Origin: Terriglobia bacterium | GTDB taxonomy: Bacteria > Acidobacteriota > Terriglobia > UBA7540 | Reading direction: 5' to 3' | NCBI GenBank assembly: GCA_030036915.1 | Contig: JASHSC010000235.1 | Coordinates: 1 to 7,914, forward strand | DNA length: 7,914 nt | Part shown: one piece after another, positions 6,405-7,914 of the stretch | Layout of the letters: every line of letters begins with the position of its first letter | Position numbering within the stretch: the first letter of the stretch is position 1 | The notes under the pieces: generated by a model | What the model was told of the DNA's origin: nothing | The model's database searches: none | The model's input: only the letters and a program-made list of their open reading frames with translations | Translations under genes and position numbers: made by a program

Positions 6405-7703
6405 ATGGGTTTATTCCGATCAAAATCAAAGAAGCTAAGCGCCGTGAAGAAGCTTGAGGGTTCCATCCAATTTCCCGGGGACAAATCCATTTCTCATCGA
6501 TACGCGATGCTGGCGGCCATTGCCACGGGGGAGAGCGAAATTCATTTTTTCTCCACGAGCGCGGATTGCCAATCTACGCTCAACTGCCTGAAGTCGCTGG
6601 GCGTCAAAGTCGACCGGAAAGACAACGTGGTGAAGATCGCAGGCGCCGGCCTGGATGGATTGCGCGCGCCGGCGGGTTCGCTCGACGCGGGGAATTCCGG
6701 CTCGACCATGCGCATGCTCTCCGGGATTCTGGCCGGCCAGGCTTTTGGTTCTGTGCTCACGGGTGACGCATCGCTTTCGCGGCGGCCCATGAAGCGCGTG
6801 GCCGACCCGCTTATCCAAATGGGGGCGAGCATCAAGACGGCGGAGGGCGGCTGCCCGCCGCTCGAGATCAAGGGGGGCTGCCTGAAGCCCATTCGTTACG
6901 AAATGCCCGTGGCGAGCGCGCAGGTGAAATCGGCGATTCTGCTGGCAGGCTTGTTTGCCGAGGGTGAGACCGAGGTGGTGGAAAAACTGCCCACGCGCGA
7001 CCACACAGAGTTGGCACTCGAGCAGATGGGCGCGGATATCGGCCGCCACCAGAGGACCATTGCGGTGCGTGGCCGCGCGCGGCTGGAAGGGAAAAAGTTC
7101 TACGTTCCCGGTGACATCTCCTCCGCCGCGTTTTTCATCGTCGCCGGGCTTTTGGCGTCGAACTCCAATCTGGTGCTTCACAACGTCGGCTTGAATCCCA
7201 CGCGCACCGCGTTGCTCGACCTGCTGGTTCCCATGGGCGGGCGCGTGAAGGTGGTGAATCTCGAAATCCTGAATGGCGAGCTTCTCGGCGACCTGCACGT
7301 GGATTCGAGCCAGCTCGAGGGCGGAGGAATACCGGAAGAGCTGGTGCCGGGATTGATTGACGAGCTGCCGGTGCTTGCGGTGATGGGCACGCAAACGGAG
7401 CTGGGGTTAGCCTTCCGTGGCGCAGCCGAATTGCGCGTGAAGGAAAGCGATCGCCTGGCGGCCGTGGCCGAAAATTTGCGCCGCATGGGCGCGGAGGTTG
7501 AAGAGTTTCCCGATGGATTGCGCGTGCCGGGCAAGCAGAAGCTGCACGGCGTGGAGATTGATCCGCACGCCGACCACCGCATCGCTATGGCCTTTTCCAT
7601 TGCCGCGCTGGTGGCCGAAGGCACGACTGTCATCAAGGACAGCTCGTGTGTTGACATTTCCTTCCCGGATTTCTTTGAAACGCTGGGGCGAGTGGCGGTG
7701 TAG
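6405..7703 (+). CDS. aroA: 3-phosphoshikimate 1-carboxyvinyltransferase (EPSP synthase)
   Basis: Cytoplasmic enzyme of the shikimate pathway that joins phosphoenolpyruvate to shikimate-3-phosphate to make EPSP, the precursor of chorismate and aromatic amino acids. The 432-residue protein is full length (family about 425-450). Signature residues appear in order: PGDKSISHR (24-32, K27 active-site lysine), DAGNSGSTMRML (94-105), LTGDASLSRRPM (118-129), SAQVKSAILLAGL (171-183), RDHTE (198-202), PGDISSAAFF (235-244), IDELP (318-322), RVKESDR (344-350), DHRIAM (390-395) and K411. RDHTE is the RxHxE motif associated with class II-like rather than E. coli-like enzymes. The residue matching E. coli T97 is Ser100 and that matching P101 is Met104; G96 is kept (G99). 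The start is ATG 6405, the first possible one because an in-frame TAA lies at 6393. There is no good Shine-Dalgarno; GTG 6444 is an alternative. No other aro gene is adjacent. Confidence 0.97.
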   Translation: MGLFRSKSKKLSAVKKLEGSIQFPGDKSISHRYAMLAAIATGESEIHFFSTSADCQSTLNCLKSLGVKVDRKDNVVKIAGAGLDGLRAPAGSLDAGNSGSTMRMLSGILAGQAFGSVLTGDASLSRRPMKRVADPLIQMGASIKTAEGGCPPLEIKGGCLKPIRYEMPVASAQVKSAILLAGLFAEGETEVVEKLPTRDHTELALEQMGADIGRHQRTIAVRGRARLEGKKFYVPGDISSAAFFIVAGLLASNSNLVLHNVGLNPTRTALLDLLVPMGGRVKVVNLEILNGELLGDLHVDSSQLEGGGIPEELVPGLIDELPVLAVMGTQTELGLAFRGAAELRVKESDRLAAVAENLRRMGAEVEEFPDGLRVPGKQKLHGVEIDPHADHRIAMAFSIAALVAEGTTVIKDSSCVDISFPDFFETLGRVAV

Positions 7704-7770
7704 CGCGCCATAGAATTACCCGCCGCCTGGCCCGGATTATTCATGAAGGCGTGGAGACCCACAAAGGTTG

Positions 7771-7892
7771 CACACAGAGTTCACGGAGTCGCATGGCGGT
7801 TGGAAGCATCGAGCCGTGGAATCTCAGAGTGCACAGAGAGAGCCTTGATGATCTCTCCGTGTCCTCTGTGCCGCCCCTCTGCGAACTCTGTG
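7771..7892. repeat. CACAGAG-type palindromic repeat cluster, copy 3
   Basis: CACAGAG occurs at 7773-7779 and 7832-7838 and its complement CTCTGTG at 7864-7870 and 7886-7892, giving a nested inverted arrangement. The inner arms (about 7823-7842 and 7851-7870) align at most positions and could form a stem of about 20 bp with a short loop. The outer segment has CACAGAGTTCACGGAGTCGC on the left and GCGAACTCTGTG on the right. It begins about 70 bases after aroA and fills most of the gene-free end of the window (7704-7914). Nothing else is seen there. Confidence 0.65.
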
Positions 7893-7914
7893 AGAAACTC
7901 GTCCTGCCTCCGTC

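Noticed and set aside
6435..7394. 319-residue minus-strand frame
   Set aside because: Antisense to aroA, whose full set of catalytic motifs is intact; rich in R, H and A with no motif.
7771..7892. CRISPR array from the repeated CACAGAG/CTCTGTG words
   Set aside because: Units are inverted, irregularly spaced and degenerate, with no constant repeat and spacer lengths and no cas genes.
7743..7914. Frame open from ATG 7743 to the window end
   Set aside because: It is mostly CACAGAG-type repeat and encodes low-complexity, R/S-rich sequence with no ribosome site.

Overview
The window reads as ordinary chromosome from a moderately GC-rich Gram-negative-type bacterium. An RND pump implies an outer membrane. 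The mix of a DUF1080-type secreted protein, a secreted HExxH protease and dispersed CACAGAG/CTCTGTG palindromic repeats suggests Acidobacteriota or a relative. That placement is inference from gene content and memory, not from a search.

Layout, left to right. (1) 1-2523, plus: the 3' four-fifths of an MdtC-like RND multidrug efflux permease, cut by the window edge. (2) 2528-3919, minus: a predicted exported zinc metalloprotease, converging tail to tail with the pump with only 4 bases between stop codons. Its signal-peptide region contains a 66-base palindromic repeat inserted exactly in frame. (3) 3943-4397, plus: a complete type A RNase P RNA gene (rnpB) with a near-consensus promoter that overlaps the divergent start of the protease gene. 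(4) 4398-4547: a gene-free stretch with a near-perfect 22-base palindrome. (5) 4548-5177, plus: an unrecognised 209-residue protein of more AT-rich composition with an RNxxxH motif like that of HEPN ribonucleases. (6) 5254-6210, plus: a secreted two-part protein with a C-terminal DUF1080 (3-keto-disaccharide hydrolase type) domain, followed by a GC-rich hairpin. (7) 6405-7703, plus: complete aroA (EPSP synthase). (8) 7704-7914: no gene, mostly a further degenerate repeat copy.

The genes do not form one pathway. The window combines housekeeping functions (tRNA 5' maturation, shikimate pathway), envelope or secreted functions (efflux, protease, sugar hydrolase) and one possible accessory gene. 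I see no convincing new multigene system. The most unusual items are the in-frame repeat in the protease leader, the spread of the same repeat family through intergenic space, and the HEPN-like orphan just downstream of rnpB.
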